Of a stretch of DNA of 64,000 bases, positions 1 to 14,000 are shown piece after piece. Location: NCBI GenBank assembly GCA_930367205.1, contig OV884013.1, forward strand, positions 91,947,333-92,011,332. Reading direction: 5' to 3'. This stretch comes from Acanthosoma haemorrhoidale (taxonomy: Eukaryota; Arthropoda; Insecta; Hemiptera; Acanthosomatidae). The notes beneath the pieces were generated by a model. That model did no database searches. It was not told the origin of the DNA and was given only the letters and a program-made list of their open reading frames with translations. Made by a program: the position numbers and the translations under genes. The first letter of the stretch is position 1. Each line of letters starts with the position of its first letter.

Positions 1-1605
1 TTAAAACCATGTAACAGTAATCAATTACAAGAAATAATTACTCTCAAGTGCTATTCAATTAGATATTTCAACATCATATAAAGAATTTTTTATTGTCCAT
101 TCGATCACACAAGCTAAACTTTTCATTGACATGGATCTCTTAAGCAATTACTTCCTTCTTTTGGCAATGTTATTTTTTAACGTTGAAGGAATTTCTCCCC
201 TGAAGGACTACATTTGGCACTTACGGAATCATGGCATTAATACGTCCGATTACTACATCGGCGGTTGTAAATCTTTTAATGTCGGGTTTCTCAGGAATCG
301 CCGATCCGACGAGGTGAACATTTGAATACGATAGGTTAGCCTAATTGGTTCACACATGATATACCGCTCGAAGGAGGGATTATGACCGGTTTACGACTTT
401 GGAAAGCCTCACTTCCTGAGATGAGAAAGCACGTCCGTTCTTGCCCGTAGTCAGTATATCAAGGCAGCGTTGTCCGTAAGACCGACTGACCGACTCTTCT
501 GCTCCTCGACTTCCTCCACACTCTTATGCAACCTTCCTCGGTCCGAGTTGCGACATCTTCCAGTCCGGCACCGCGCTGGGAACTGGGAACGTACTGGATC
601 ACTTTCATTAAGTGCAATCTACATAGAAGGATCCTGCCTTTGCGTAACTGTACGCCATTGTTCTTGTATCTCGGTCTGGCCCAGTTCACTACGCACTGTA
701 TGCAGTTACACACTCAGCGGTTAGCGACAGCCACAGGGGCTGTCTACAGGTCACCACCAGTCTACTAAAACTCTTGAAAATTACTGAGGCAATCGCAAAA
801 TAAATTCTTGTTCCCCTAGCTGAGAATTGAATCCGTTCGAGGAAAAATGACTTGTAAGTACGACCCAGAACGTAGTGTTTCTCGCTTCTCCATTTTGTAG
901 CTTATCAAATAAAACCCTAGTTATTTTTTATAAATAATGCTTAATTGTATTTGTTATAATAACAATGTCACTGAAAATCGTCTTCTAATCTATTAAATAA
1001 AATATTGTTAAAAAAATTATTGAAATCGTCTGGCATTAAAAACGTGATTTCTATTATTGGCTCCCAGTGCTTTATTTATTGAAATTTATTTTAAATTATT
1101 TTTGCATCACGTGCTTTAACGTGCTGTAATAACGGTGATAAAATCAGAACATCTAATTCTAAATAATATTTGAACTTTGCCTTGATTGAATTTGATATTG
1201 AAAATTAAAAGTTTAAATGATAGTGAAAGTTTTTTTTTTCCATCTATCCCATTACTGTATTTTAAACCATCAAAGTCCAATTGGTCAGAAATATCATGTT
1301 ACCAATTCTTGAGCAGCCCTATTAAGCTAAAGGCGTGAAAAATTCTATGGGATTTCACTTTCACTCAAGTTGTAACAACCTGAAAAATAATAATCCTACA
1401 GAGAATAGTTTAAATTTTTATATGACAGGGTCGGCGTGACATTGTACAGTAGAAAATTCTTTTTAAAAAAGGACTATCAGCTGAATCTAGTACTAATTCA
1501 GCTAAACGTTTATTGTATTGATAAGACTTTTACATTTATTTATTATTATTACTCCATATACCCACTTATGTTGGATATATTCTATATATCTAAGTCAATG
1601 AAGGA
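1..1605. other. Non-coding, with a GC-balanced patch
   Basis: Mostly AT-rich sequence. The patch 460-770 is more GC-rich and open in several frames, but I recognise no protein in any of them. A T-run lies at 1230-1239. Confidence 0.6.
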
Positions 1606-1731
1606 GTAAAAGTTACATCTGTTGGGGTCCTCGACCATAGTGAGATTGAAGGAAACGAAAAATCAGATGGAGCTGCAAAAGTGTCTACTTTACTGACGTC
1701 ACTCGGACATACACATAAAGGGGATATTTAA
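1606..1731 (+). pseudogene. RNase H fragment of a non-LTR retrotransposon
   Basis: The frame reads VKVTSVGVLDHSEIEGNEKS, then DGAAKVSTLLTS, and stops at 1729-1731. This corresponds to the last conserved block of the RNase H domain carried by I, R1 and some Jockey-group elements, normally WVPGHxGxxGNExAD. The His and the final Asp are kept, but the Trp and two Gly positions are changed (GVLDHSEI). About 42 codons are visible, with no other domain on either side. It differs from the element at 41025, which has no RNase H. Confidence 0.72.
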
Positions 1732-3130
1732 TATAAATATTAGCAATTTGACAAATTACTGTTATTCAAGAAGTTGACAACAAACTACAATAAATGAAAT
1801 ACAAAGTAGGCCTTGGACTAAATAATTTAGGAATAACTGACGTGAAGAATTTATACGTGATGAAATTTGGTTTACATATTGTTGGGTATAGTAAGTTCAA
1901 AATATTTAAATAATAAGAATAATTCTAAATAAACTATTCAACGACAAAGTTAATTTTTAAAAAATTTTTTTCACACCAAATTGTGTTGTCTGTTTATCAT
2001 TGAAAAGGAACGTACAACATCTACCAAAGTTATCGAGTAATTTTTGTAGCAAGCGATAATAGAAGGCCCGGCTGAATGTCGTCATCATTAATCATTTTTC
2101 CGTTAATGCAGTCATTAAATCGTTTTGAGTGAATGTAGCAAGTGTTTTTTTCAATCACAAAGTCAATTTTTGCTTTTAAAATTCTTCCCTTGTTTTCAAT
2201 TTTTTTTCTCTCGAACAGTTTCATGAATTTTAATCTGTGAATTCAAGTTGAGATTTCTGGATTCAGCCTTATAAGGTGATAGGATGGATTGACATATTTT
2301 AATAAACATTTAATGGATGTAATATATGGTAAATTAAGAATGTTTTTTTTTAATTTTACGATCGATTGAACATTTCTCTACATTTTAAACTGCAAGTTTA
2401 ATCAAATTAAATTTATACAAACCTATTTAATATACATAATAATTTCATTTCTAAATAGAAATTTAATTTAGTTGATTTTTTTGCTTTAAATTAAAAATGA
2501 AATTATATGAAATTTGATCAATTGTGCAATATTGTGCAATTTAGGTCAAAATGTGCAATTTTTCGCAAAATGAAATTTGGAAATGAGCTTCCTTAGGTTT
2601 AACGGATGGATAAATGGTTTAAAAGAAGCTGAACGCAAGCAAACAAAGTGTGCAATGACACAGAAATCCGGTCTCTAGTTATAACCAAGTGGTTACTAGA
2701 GTTTTTAAACAGTAATAGTTTGTTTAGTTTAGTAGAGTTAGTAGAGGAATATTCTTTGTTAGTAGAGAATAATGGCTAAATCTATCATGCATATCCCTAA
2801 TCGTGTTCATTTTCTAAATGTATAATGTTTTTTTTTATTTAATAAAATCTTTTTGTTCTTGGTTCTTCACGTATTGTGTTTTTTAATTCTCAAGCACACA
2901 AATAATAATAATCACATTAATGTTCCATCATGCTTGAACCAATAAGAGGTAGCATTAGAGTTTTAAATTATTAATTAAGGATATTGACTAAATGGTTTTT
3001 TTTATCTCTCTGCCATTTACTTATTGATTTAATTTTATTAACATATTTCCTTTTGTTTTTAATTATTTTACAGTAATATAACTATTAAAAGGGTTGAATG
3101 TGGTTTGACGCTGGTGGCTATACCAAGCGG
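1732..3130. other. AT-rich, no gene seen
   Basis: The stretch has many A/T runs and a cluster of TGTGCAAT words at 2523-2560 (three in ~40 bp). I see nothing coding. Confidence 0.6.
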
Positions 3131-3133
3131 TCA

Positions 3134-3251
3134 GCCGGGGTTCTTTTGTATAGCCGGGGTGGTTTGCAGCCGGGGTGATTTGTAGCCGGGGTGGTTTGCA
3201 GCCGGGGTGATTTGTAGCCGGGGTGGTTTGTATTGCCGGGGTGCAATTGTA
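3134..3251. repeat. 16 bp minisatellite
   Basis: Units of the form AGCCGGGGTG(G/A)TTTG(C/T) are repeated about seven times. GGTTTGC and GATTTGT variants alternate, giving a 32 bp higher-order unit. The outermost units are degenerate. The opposite-strand Pro-rich frame is a product of the repeat. Confidence 0.93.
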
Positions 3252-3585
3252 TACCTTAGGCTATTCAATATCACAATACTGCTTATTTCATCAAGACCTT
3301 TGATCAGTTTTTCTGAATTACTGACTGACAAAAGCACACTTATTATAAATGACTAACTTTAAACAAAACTTTTATGACAAAAACACAGGCATAATTAAAT
3401 ATACGTAAATTGTGACAAGTAGCAAGTAATTGTTGGCAAATATCACCTCTCTCGAGCCTTGTCATATTGCTAATATAAAAATTCAAACTACAGATTCAAC
3501 GATACTTTACTTCACAAACTCTTTACTGTGTGTGATCAGACTTTAACGGATGTTTTTTTCCATCTTTAATTTAATATGATTCTGG

Positions 3586-3942
3586 TCACAAGGTCCATTC
3601 ACACATAACATAAGCATATTTCCGGATTTTACGTTCCTTCAACTTTTTAACGCTATTAATGTTCCATTCTGGTATGACTGCTTGACAAGAATGATGGTTT
3701 CTTTTGCCATTCCTGCCCTTGGACCTGACATACGACCTCTGACCTCTACTCCCTGCTTGCTCTTGGGCGGTCCAACTTCCTACTTCCTCCGGGGTGAACT
3801 TTAACGACCTTTCTCCTTCCGTTTTCTCAAACTTCGCAGCCTCTGTCAGATAAAGAATTCCCTTTTCCGCCTTATACCTAAATGGTACTAATACACCCGA
3901 AACCCTTGTGTTATTTACCGTGTGTCTGCCAGTATGTTCTGG
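3586..3942 (-). CDS. Unrecognised ATG-less open frame, possible exon or coding remnant
   Basis: On the minus strand 118 codons run without a stop from 3942 to a TGA at 3586-3588, in a patch more GC-rich than its surroundings. The translation looks protein-like: GVLVPFRYKAEKGILYLTEA (~residues 16-35), FEKTEGERSLKFTPEEVGSW, a basic middle (RGQRSYVRSKGRNGKRNHHS), then IPEWNINSVKKLKERKIRKY. It has no early Met, which would fit an internal or terminal exon or a transposon remnant. An in-frame TGA lies just upstream (3943-3945), within TGACCAG, whose AG could be a splice acceptor, although no strong pyrimidine tract precedes it. I do not recognise a family. The E/K-rich composition argues mildly against chance. 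Confidence 0.35.
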   Translation of the reverse strand, partial: PEHTGRHTVNNTRVSGVLVPFRYKAEKGILYLTEAAKFEKTEGERSLKFTPEEVGSWTAQEQAGSRGQRSYVRSKGRNGKRNHHSCQAVIPEWNINSVKKLKERKIRKYAYVMCEWTL

Positions 3943-4377
3943 TCATTGTGAATTCCTAGTTGCAGTTTCCTAGACTTTTTTCGTGTTTCCAGATTCAGAA
4001 TATTGTCGATATCAAAATAATTCATATTGTGCAAAGGTGATAACAATGGAAAATTGATAACTCCTCACAAAAACCAAGATGTTTAAACAGCTTTAAATAG
4101 CCTATAACTGAACCGTTGTAAATAACTGCGAAGGGTCTCCCTCCCCCCCCCAAGGATGAATCGAGAGTGCTCCTTTTTATTTTTATGTCATTTAAAGATG
4201 ATACATTTTTTACAAGTTATTTTTCGCGTATATTATTCACGAGCTGTAAGCCCTTGGACGTGTTTTAGGTAGCGTCTAGAGCAGTTCCCTAAAGCCTGTA
4301 GTAATAAATACTACGAAGTAATAAAATAAACAAGACTGAAGAGCTTACATAAATAAAATAACTTATATTGCTATTAG

Positions 4378-4694
4378 TGGGAGTCCTGGCAATGACCAGT
4401 TTCTCCAATCATGTCCTGAGCGTCTGTGGCTCTAGCGCTCTTGGTCAGCCACCGCTGGCTCTTATCCAGTGATGTGACTGACGGAGGAGCGTGGGGGACT
4501 TCCTAAGACTCCGCTTCCTCTTTCGCATGCGAGGGCCAACCATGTGGACTTGGTAGGTCTCTGGGCTCTTTGTAAATACTACTGTATGAATAAGCAAGTG
4601 AATTAAAATTGTAAATATGGTATGAATGAAATCTTTTATCACAATTACTTATTGCCCAATGAGGCAGATTGTAATTTTATCATAATAAAGTTTT
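4378..4694 (+). mobile_element. 3' UTR-only copy of the Jockey-type element
   Basis: The copy starts at TGGGAGTCCTGGCAATG, just after the element stop codon in longer copies, and runs to CATAATAAAGTTTT. It includes the ATTAC / GCC-CAATGA-GGC / GTAAT stem-loop near 4645-4675. A short CTATTAG upstream (4371-4377) and CTATTAA after the tail (4694-4700) could be a target duplication, but six matching bases is weak. Frames read from the opposite strand of this UTR are shadows. Confidence 0.88.
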
Positions 4695-4842
4695 CTATTA
4701 AATGACTAAGATAGGATAATAAATTTACATAGTAATACATACTAATAGAAGGAAAATAAATCTGCACTAAATTGCTTTTAGTATAAAAAACGAGTTTTAT
4801 ATTGAACGAAGACGATTTCGTGGTCACAGACTAAAAGACCAA

Positions 4843-4876
4843 ATATGAAGAATTTAGTACTGATATTTCTAACAGT
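4843..4876. repeat. Low-copy repeat, plus copy
   Basis: This 34 bp stretch (AATTTAGTACTGATATTTCT core) matches the reverse complement of 33419-33452 at 31 of 34 positions. Both neighbourhoods contain many GACC/GGTC and TGACCT words. Confidence 0.6.
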
Positions 4877-7800
4877 TGCGAATCTTCAAAATCTGACCAA
4901 AACTTCCATGACCAAATGACCTGATCTGATCTTTCCTTGAGCTAGATCATTCTTAGTCCTCTTAAGGTCGAATTGAACCGAAACTGCATTGCACAGAGTC
5001 TAAAAGTAACAAACGAAATCGTTTTTATGGGGTCTTCTGCGACCTGTAACGACCAGGTGACCTATCTGAAATACGAACTTGACCATTATTTGACGCTACG
5101 AAAATAAAAAAAATTCTGTTGAAGTATTAAAGCTCAGGCCGATGGTTTTCATTCAATCCCTGATATCTCTGTTCTACGACATCCTAAAAGAATATTTTAT
5201 ACATCGCCGTAAGGTTATAAAATCGCCTGGTATGATGCCAAAAGAAACACTGTACAACCTATGTTTTTATAAAATATGTAAACTTGACTACATCCGGCTA
5301 AGAATCCAAAAATCATACTAAAACGGCTAACAGCAATATTAAACAGGCGAGAAATAAAAAACTAGCTGAAGGATGATTAGATTAAAAAGAAATGAAAAGA
5401 AAAAAATAGAAGAAATGAATCTATAATATTTTCTAAAATGGTATGAATCTTAAATACCTCTTATTGGCCATAAATACTTCACTACGCAAAAATTTTTATT
5501 GAATATATTGTTCAATATGATTGCGCGAAGCGGAAGTATGAAATAACTCATGTCCCGTATTTACGCATTAAAGCAACATTTATAAAAAATGAAGAAGTGA
5601 AAGGGACAAATAAACGAGACACATTTTTTAGAAGACAATAAACACAGCTTTCAATATATTATCCGGTGTGGTATATTTTGTCAAGATTGCATCACCGCAT
5701 TATGGCCTGCCCAGATGTCCACGTTTTTAATCAAATGTTCAACATAATATTGTATTTCTTGCTGAAGATTGCACAGATATTGATAAGAAAGAGTTTAACT
5801 TAAAAAGAGGAATTTAATTCTTTTATAGTCTATAGAAAATTGCGAGGATCAGAAGATTAATTCAATTTAAAATTAATAAAAATAAAATATCATGTAAACA
5901 ATTAATGGTTTCTTTAACAACGCTGAATGTTTCAAAGGTGGCTCTGCTGATATTTTCACGCAATCGTAATAAGGGATGTAAGGTACACTATAGAAAAAAC
6001 ATTAATCTTTAAAAAAATGTCCCTACACAATAATAGATTAAAGGCAAAAAAATACCAATTAGTTTTAAATTCAAATATACAAAATATATTTTGCGTAGTT
6101 TTTTAATTCTTCCCAGTTTTTTAATTATCTTTGGTTTTCACATGGCTTCTTCTCCAAGGTTACCCTTAAAGACCCATTTTCTTCTTTTTTGACTTCTCAG
6201 AGACTATTGAATCGGTTTTATTTACTTTTCTTATAAATATAAATTTTATGTTCTGATAAATATATACAAAAGTAACAAGAAAAATGGAATAGACATCTGT
6301 TAAAATAACCGGCATTCGTAAGTACAATTATGGAGAGGCATCACCGGATGTCTTTCGCCCTCACGTTATGTCATTTCTGTTTTATATGTTATTTACATTC
6401 CCTTGTTGTGAGTTCATTTCACATTTGTCAATAATTAATAAAAACAAAACAAATCTGAATAGTCGGAAAATGTAAATTAAGTTCCCATACATGTATATAT
6501 CTTCAGAGACTTCTGCTTGATACATAGCCCCTAGGGAAGAAGGCATGTGAAAACACATAAAGGATATTCAGTATATAATTAGTTTAAACAACCGTCTGTA
6601 GATAAGAGGCGAAAATAATCTCTGATCGTGGATTTGTTGAGAAAAAAAAAATGACTATGTGATTCTTGGTTCAACAACTATTGAACAAAATTAGAGCAGC
6701 CCCGTCATTGAAAATGTTTATGTATTCGTACATGGACCCTATTGATTACATTAGTGCATAGCTACATAAACAATCGTATCCAGTCTGTTTCTCACATGGT
6801 TGCATAACCGTACGTTATTCTCTTCTTAAATAGCATCCGCACCTTTCTCTGACTGTCCTGCAATCTACAGTCCACGCGACTGTACTGACACACATTTCCC
6901 AGTCCACTCGTTCGCAGGAAGTAATTAGTCAACTAGCACTGCTTGAAGCTGAATTTAGGTAGAGGATGTGTTGAAGAAACTGTTAGGCAATTATCTTGTC
7001 TCATTATCCATCAATAATATTCATTATTGCTTAGTCCAAAAGGAGAGACTGGATTTTTTAACAAGTGCCGTCTCTACCTTGTCTAATAATAATAGCGGTT
7101 GAAAAAATGGCAACGTAATCTTAAGTTTTACACCAATGTCAAAGTAAGTTTCAACTTCTTTATAACGACCAACAAACTTCTTTATTTAAATTTTCTTTCT
7201 TACGTTTAAGTATACATTAATTATGGTAGCATTGAGTTTTGGGAGCACATTGTATAAACCATACCTTTTGCACCTTTTATTTGTTGTCTTTACAATTTCT
7301 GCTTTCATTGAATCAAAGATTACTTTTATAATGGTTCTCTTATGAAGTAGTAGCGTAGCAACTGTACGAAATAATGGATCTGGATTCTAATCCCTAGGTG
7401 GAAAGTGAATTTATTTCATTCTATTCAATAGAAGTGGGTGACTCCCAAGGAAATTGTCCATCTTTCAAAAAATTAGAATACAGAATCAGGTTTAAGAAAT
7501 ATTTATTAAAGGAATGAACTTTTGAATTTATTATTTATAATGGGTATAAAGAAAGAGAAGGATTGTGAAAACTGATCTTTATTGTTTCAAAAAACACTTC
7601 ATTTTATCTTGAAAACCTCATCGTCAACATCAAATTGCCTTATTATAAAGTAAGACGATTCGTATAGAATTATGACATGGATTAAAAACTATTAGAATTA
7701 ACCTGGAGGCTTAAAAGGAACGCTTTTCATGGTTCCCAAAACATTTTGTTTTTGATTATTATTAGCGAAAGAAAAAATATATCGAGTCAAGGCACCCAAC

Positions 7801-7971
7801 CGTATTTTCTCTTTAGCTGATAGTAATTAATAATCTATTGATTTATGTTTCTCCCAAACAATTCATAATTTTATCTTAAAGAAAACACATTCAGCGTCAC
7901 ATGGGGAATTGTTGGATAAATTGTTAGATATATTGTATTATTTTTACGTCCTCTATCACAGAATACTTAAA

Positions 7972-8030
7972 CGGACGAATGAGCGTTGCCTCGTACTTGC
8001 TCGAAAGTAGAACATCGCCCTTCGGAGGTG
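7972..8030 (+). repeat. Dispersed repeat, decayed copy
   Basis: ACGGACGAATGAGCG, CTCGTACTTGCTCGAAAGTA and CATCGCCCTTCGGAGG follow the order of the copy at 45852. Confidence 0.5.
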
Positions 8031-11000
8031 GCAATTAGTTTTTGTATAGTACAATCGTTATTCATTCAAGAAACTGATCTCCTTAGTTCTCTTTTTAAAA
8101 TATCGGAACATTTACTCAACAGGCTGAGAATCTTCCGCTGGCGAATACACGCTTGATTGCCTTTCGAATGATGTTCCTAGATGTATGAGTTGCGTAATTG
8201 CTGGCCACCCCAGGACGTTCTCTCTGGTTAATTAGACCAGGCCATGTAATATCGACTAACGGGAAGTCAATGGAGAGCGTTAGTGGCCCTATTATGTAAA
8301 TGTTAATAAAATCAGAACTCTTCCATCGTGCTTAGAGCTCCTCCCATCCTTTAAGCAGTTATGTCTTCATGCACTTCGGTAGCGTTCACAAATTTGATTC
8401 AATCAATCAATCAAAAGTGGTAAAGGTAATAAAGTAAAAAAAATTGGCTAACTTTTAGAATTTATTAAGACACGGCTCTGCAGATGCCAAGATCCAAAGC
8501 TGTAATTGCTTCCTCACGGTAAAAAAGTATCAAAGATACAAAGACGTTTCTGAGCAAAAAATCGGATAAATATCGTTCAATATAAGCAGAGCATTTTTCT
8601 TATTGCACCAATATATTTACTTAATTTTTTAAGAGTTATTTAATTTCAGTGCTTCTGGCGATTCAAAAAATTAACAAAAATATTGAGTTATTTTTTAACA
8701 GTACTTTAGTAATCACATTTCCAGATCGGGACCTAATAAATATTTCATACATAAAATTAGCTTTCTATAAAATCTAAGTAACAGAATCGTGGTAAAATTA
8801 TTAATAAAAAAACAAATTTATGTATATTATTTAAGTCAATTATTTTTTGTGATTAATTGAATATTATTAAGTAAAATTCAACGTATGTGTTTATTTCTAG
8901 TCCAACTTCACCCAATTAAAACTCCGTTCAAAAGTAAAACGAGGGCCTTGTAAAAGATTTTTGTCAATGCTTCACAGCTGTGGTTGTCTCATTCAAATAC
9001 AAGTACTAATAGATTGGATGAATTTCACATTGGATTTATTAAAAACAAGGACCCATAATAATTTTTTGAAGAAGTAGAATTTATTTTACTACATTGTATG
9101 AAATAGGTAGTCGAGCTTTAAAAATGTTCACTTATAAAATTAAGTTTTTCTGCCTTCTCTGTGACCATTCATGTTGGGGTATTTGGTAGCTTAAAATTGC
9201 ATTTTTAAAGAAATTGTGAACATGTAACAATATGGATAAAAATTCCTATAATACCGTTGACTCTAACGAAAGTAAATAAACTACTGTTTTTAACCAAGGC
9301 CTGTTGTTTTTAATACCAAGAGTATTCTGAGGTATTGAGACTTTTAAAATTACATGTAGATAAATTGATTTATTTTTATGTTTTTTTTTTAAACAGTTAT
9401 GTTTTAACACACACTGTGATATCTCTATGTTTTCAATTATATGTATGTGTGTTACCACTCCAGGCAGGAGTTACATAAATTGAGCACGAATATTCGGCCA
9501 AGCCTTCGGCTAGCTATCATATAATATCATGATCGAGATATGCATTACTCGATGGCTGCTATGTAGATTGATGGAACTGTTATCGTGCACTCATAACCAC
9601 ACACCAATTTACATAAAGATGTTTGCTTCTCAGACAATCACTTCTAATTAAGCGTGAAAAGAAAGCTTGATTCGGTTACGTTTCTTTTGGGATATCTTAT
9701 CTCAACGCCAGTGCCAGACCTAATACGGAAGAAAATACATCAGCTTTCTACATAACAACGATTGACCATTATTTCCAGAACAGCTAAAAAAATTATTACT
9801 AAAATACACTGGTTCTTAATTCAATAAATTTTTTCTATTATTAATTGAGCATCTTTTCGCTTTTCCCAATCTGATATAATCATATACACATGAAATCGCT
9901 TAGTGCTCATCTGTTAAAAACATTGGTTTTACCATTGACCAAACCTCCTGAAATCCTGGAACCCCCATTCCACGTATTCTAAACTACCTACGGTTAATCG
10001 GTTAAACTATTCCACTTCTCAATTTCCCCACCTAGTCAACTCTTGTCTTCCATAATTTTTCCTCACTTTGAATATGGCTGTGTTGTATATAGGAATCATT
10101 GGAGGGTCTCAGGGCTATGTTACTATGAACTGTTTAGTTAGATTAGGGACTCCCATGTGTCTCTTCTCCTTTCCTTTTGACATCTTTGGTGGCACTTTCA
10201 CTGCTGCCATAGACAATATTTCCTTGGCTCATACCTTTTCATCAAATCTTATCAGCTTCTTTACATATACAATATCCAACAGTTCAAATCCTTAGTCTAC
10301 TCCTGGAACATAAGATCCCGTCTCGATTGCCGATAGTCTTCTGTTAGAATGAAAACCTAAGAATCGATCAATATTTGATGTGGTACATTTCAGCTTTTCC
10401 ACTGAAGCACTGTTATTTTCCTGTGATGGTAAAAAATACTGAGTAAGTTACTGACAGTTACAATGGATTTAGTGATGATATCCCATTAAATCCGTAATAC
10501 ATATTATTTATAAGGGCGCAGAGATATTTAGTATGCTACCCTTCTTAATATGATAGAATTCTTCATTTACTAATTAATAGCCTTGCTATTATTTTTCTAG
10601 TATTTGGCGCTGTTTTAGTATCATCAGTCCATCAAATGCCGTGCTAAATATCATGCCTCTAGAAAAAACATTGCTTGGTGGCAATTAAAGTTGCGTATGC
10701 TATGTTAATGATAGTGAAATAGACCTTTTAAGATTGTAGTTAAAAAAACATAACAACTACACTATTGTTTATCAGTCTTTCGAGACCCTTAATTTGATAA
10801 TATACATAAAATTAAAATACTAATACAAAGTAAATAATTTAATGACACAGATTCATGTTTTTTGGATGATCAACCAGGATTGACACACACATTTGAACAG
10901 ACATGAACTTACAGATAGATAGACAGACACACGGATGGAAGCACACGTGATGGCTACTAATCCAATTCAAAAGTAATGACTGATTAATTGAGAAATAGTT

Positions 11001-14000
11001 CAGAATTCCATATCTTCCACTTATGATCTGATTAATTGTGAATTAATTACAGCTGGTAAATGTATCTCAGCTGTAAGACACCGACTTGCCCAAGTAATTA
11101 GAGCCGGGTGCAAAGGGAAAGGAGCAAAGAATGGTGTTTAGGAAAAAAAAATTGTTCTCACCCGATTACCTAATACGTAAGTGAGCGGATAGTTGAACAA
11201 GTTCGCTGATCGCTAAGTGCTAATGCATTCAAAGCAGGACAGGAACGTAAACAAACCCATTCACGTTAGGGTTGCTTCATGGTCTCAAAAACCTGGGTTC
11301 CAGCGCAGTTTCTGTTCAGTGAGTGGTAAGGGAAAGGTTTCACTTTCAAACCAAGTTCGCCCGGAGGAGTTGACCCCTCATGTGCCACTTTTCAAGGTCC
11401 ATCCACCCCCTTCTGACACCATGACTCCGTATCCCCTAACACGGAACCCAAAATTCACAGAGACAGTGCCGTGGTGGATACTTCTCCAATTCCTATTCTG
11501 AACTGCTACAATTGCTGTCCTTGAACTGATATAATCACCACCCTAACCTAGAGTAGCAGTAGAGCAGATGTAGCAGTTCAGGGTAGCAGTTGCGTTGAAG
11601 AGATGTTAAACGAGTTCCAATTTTCGTGGCTAGTCTTGCGGTTCCGTTTCGAGCTGAAGGTTATGCCCTGGGCCTCTTCATTTGCGGTTTTCACTCCAAG
11701 AAAATATGCGTTGGCATCTTTCCAGTTATGACATAAGGCTCGGTTGATATCAACACCAACAACCTCTACTATTGAAAATCTTTCATTATCAAAATCTGAT
11801 GCTGCTTACCTGTGAAATGTCATTTGTTCATTATAATAATTAAGTTATTGAAACCAAAATTGAATCTGTCCTAATTAGGCAATAAAGAATAGCGATGAAA
11901 GACCCCATACCTACAATATCACCATTCACACAGACCAGAAATCTTCAATCCCCGACTGTTTGTCATGTTTCCAACGTACAATTACGTACCCCTGTACATA
12001 CTACTATTACAAGTGTCACTTCAGATAAGTGATTTTTCCTCGTTTTACCAACGTTTTCTACTTTGTCTACCGAAATTCACGTTAAGTGAATTATGAAGTG
12101 AATTGTATTTATTTATATTTATGTTTACTATAGTATATTAAAGATATTTACCATCAAGAGGTGCTTCAGTGCATGCCAAATGAGTTTCTCAAAACTAAAT
12201 TAAGCGATTGTGGAAATGTGGTCAGTCAAAAATATTAGGTATTATAATATGATTTTAATTTAATAATTTTCATTTTTTTGGGGCATTTCTCTTATTATTT
12301 CTCATCCGTAACATTTACAGTGTACTTTTTTTTCATGCCATTTCATTTCATTCATTTATTTCAAGATGTTTTTGAGCATTAAATATTATATCATTTTAAA
12401 AGCTATTATTGAAGAGCACAAAAACAGCTGTTTGAAAGTAGAGCCTCACATTTCTGGTTTGGCTATTGATATAATTAGGCACTCTATGAGGTATTATTAT
12501 GGTTACTATGACTACACTAATGTCAGACGAAGTACCACGTCTGTGCTGTTTCCAAACTTGTGCTCCAACGCCAATGTGACTATCGCACTTTCCCTTCTAC
12601 CGAAAGTGTCAAATTGTCCCAATTCTCACCGTTACCTTTATGTCACAGCGCTGTATTTTCGAAATGGAAGAAAGGAACAAAATAGATTCAAATTTCAGCG
12701 ACATTATTTAGCTAATGGCAGTCCGGTTTGGGCTGTTGGAGAAAGGCATAATGTGCGCGAACCTGCGTTGTACTGTCATCCAATCCTTTCTATTTTTAAT
12801 GGATCAAACCATGAATTCAGGCATTGTGTGGGAATTAAAATTTTTTTATAATTTAAAACTAGCCAAAAAAAAAGCCATATTAGTGTTTAATATTATTAAT
12901 GTAATATTATTTTGTTATAACACGTTCACTTATTTAATAATAAATCTTCCGTCTCTCCACAATATCTGTTCTTATCTTATTATCTATTATCTTATTATCC
13001 ACTTATTAATGATACATATATGTATGAAAGTATGCTACGTTTGTGTTTGTGATACATCATACATAAATACATGTATAGCAGACTAAAATACGTAGAAGTG
13101 TTCATTTGGTTATTATTTTAACCAAAACATTTACATTTTAATTCGGGGCTCGTTAAATTAATTTGCTTTTGAAATTAAATTTATTTATCTATAAATTTCA
13201 AAAAGTCAGGTAAAGTAGAACTATTGAATGACGTAAGTCAATTCATTTCATTGTGCATTTCATCTGTGAATCTGTGAAACTCTCAGGACTGAGAACCGTA
13301 AGGCTGAACTGCTGTGGTACCAATACCCCATGTCTAGTCTGCCACCCCCTCTTCACCCTATCACTGGCGTTTGTAAGAAGACAGTCGATGACCTGTGTTG
13401 GGTTGTCTGCTTAGTCTGATACGGAATGAATAATACAGTCATTTAACCTATATTATTTATTATGCGTATTATATTCATCCCTCTGATTTAAGACGAAATT
13501 TTCTATTTTTTTTTTTATAAAATTCGTACTGTAAAATTGTTTGGATATGTGTGTTTATAAAAGTATAAGCTTGCGTGTTACTGGGCGAATGGGTTTTCCT
13601 GAAAAAAAAGTGTTAATTTCTCATAAACTGTAATTATTCTTGAACGCTATCTATCTTAAGTAATGTCGCTTAGTGGGTTGATTGCACAGTCACTTTCTCC
13701 CGTAAGCGAGAACATATAATGGACATTATAGGAAGGAGATTAAGGTGCAACAGTATGGTGACACACATTCGAGCGCAATTCGACAAAAAATCTTGACCCA
13801 ATCACATAAACATACAAAAACATTCGCAAAAAATGTCGATACGTTACGTGCAAGTGTTGAATTGCCATCTATCTGACCGTTTTGCATTCCTGCGACTGCA
13901 TTAAGAATCAGATACCGGTTAGAATCACTCTTCAGTCGATTTAAATTGAAATTTATCAGCCGAACGTCATTTTTTTCTTTATCTAGCATGATGACATAAG

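Noticed and set aside
4445..4642. Minus-strand frame resembling the one at 27100-27291 (both end IRASGG)
   Set aside because: The recurrence comes from copies of the same retroelement 3' UTR read on the wrong strand.
12366..12851. 161-codon plus-strand frame
   Set aside because: The first third is AT-rich filler, no domain is visible and another frame overlaps it; not enough support for a gene.
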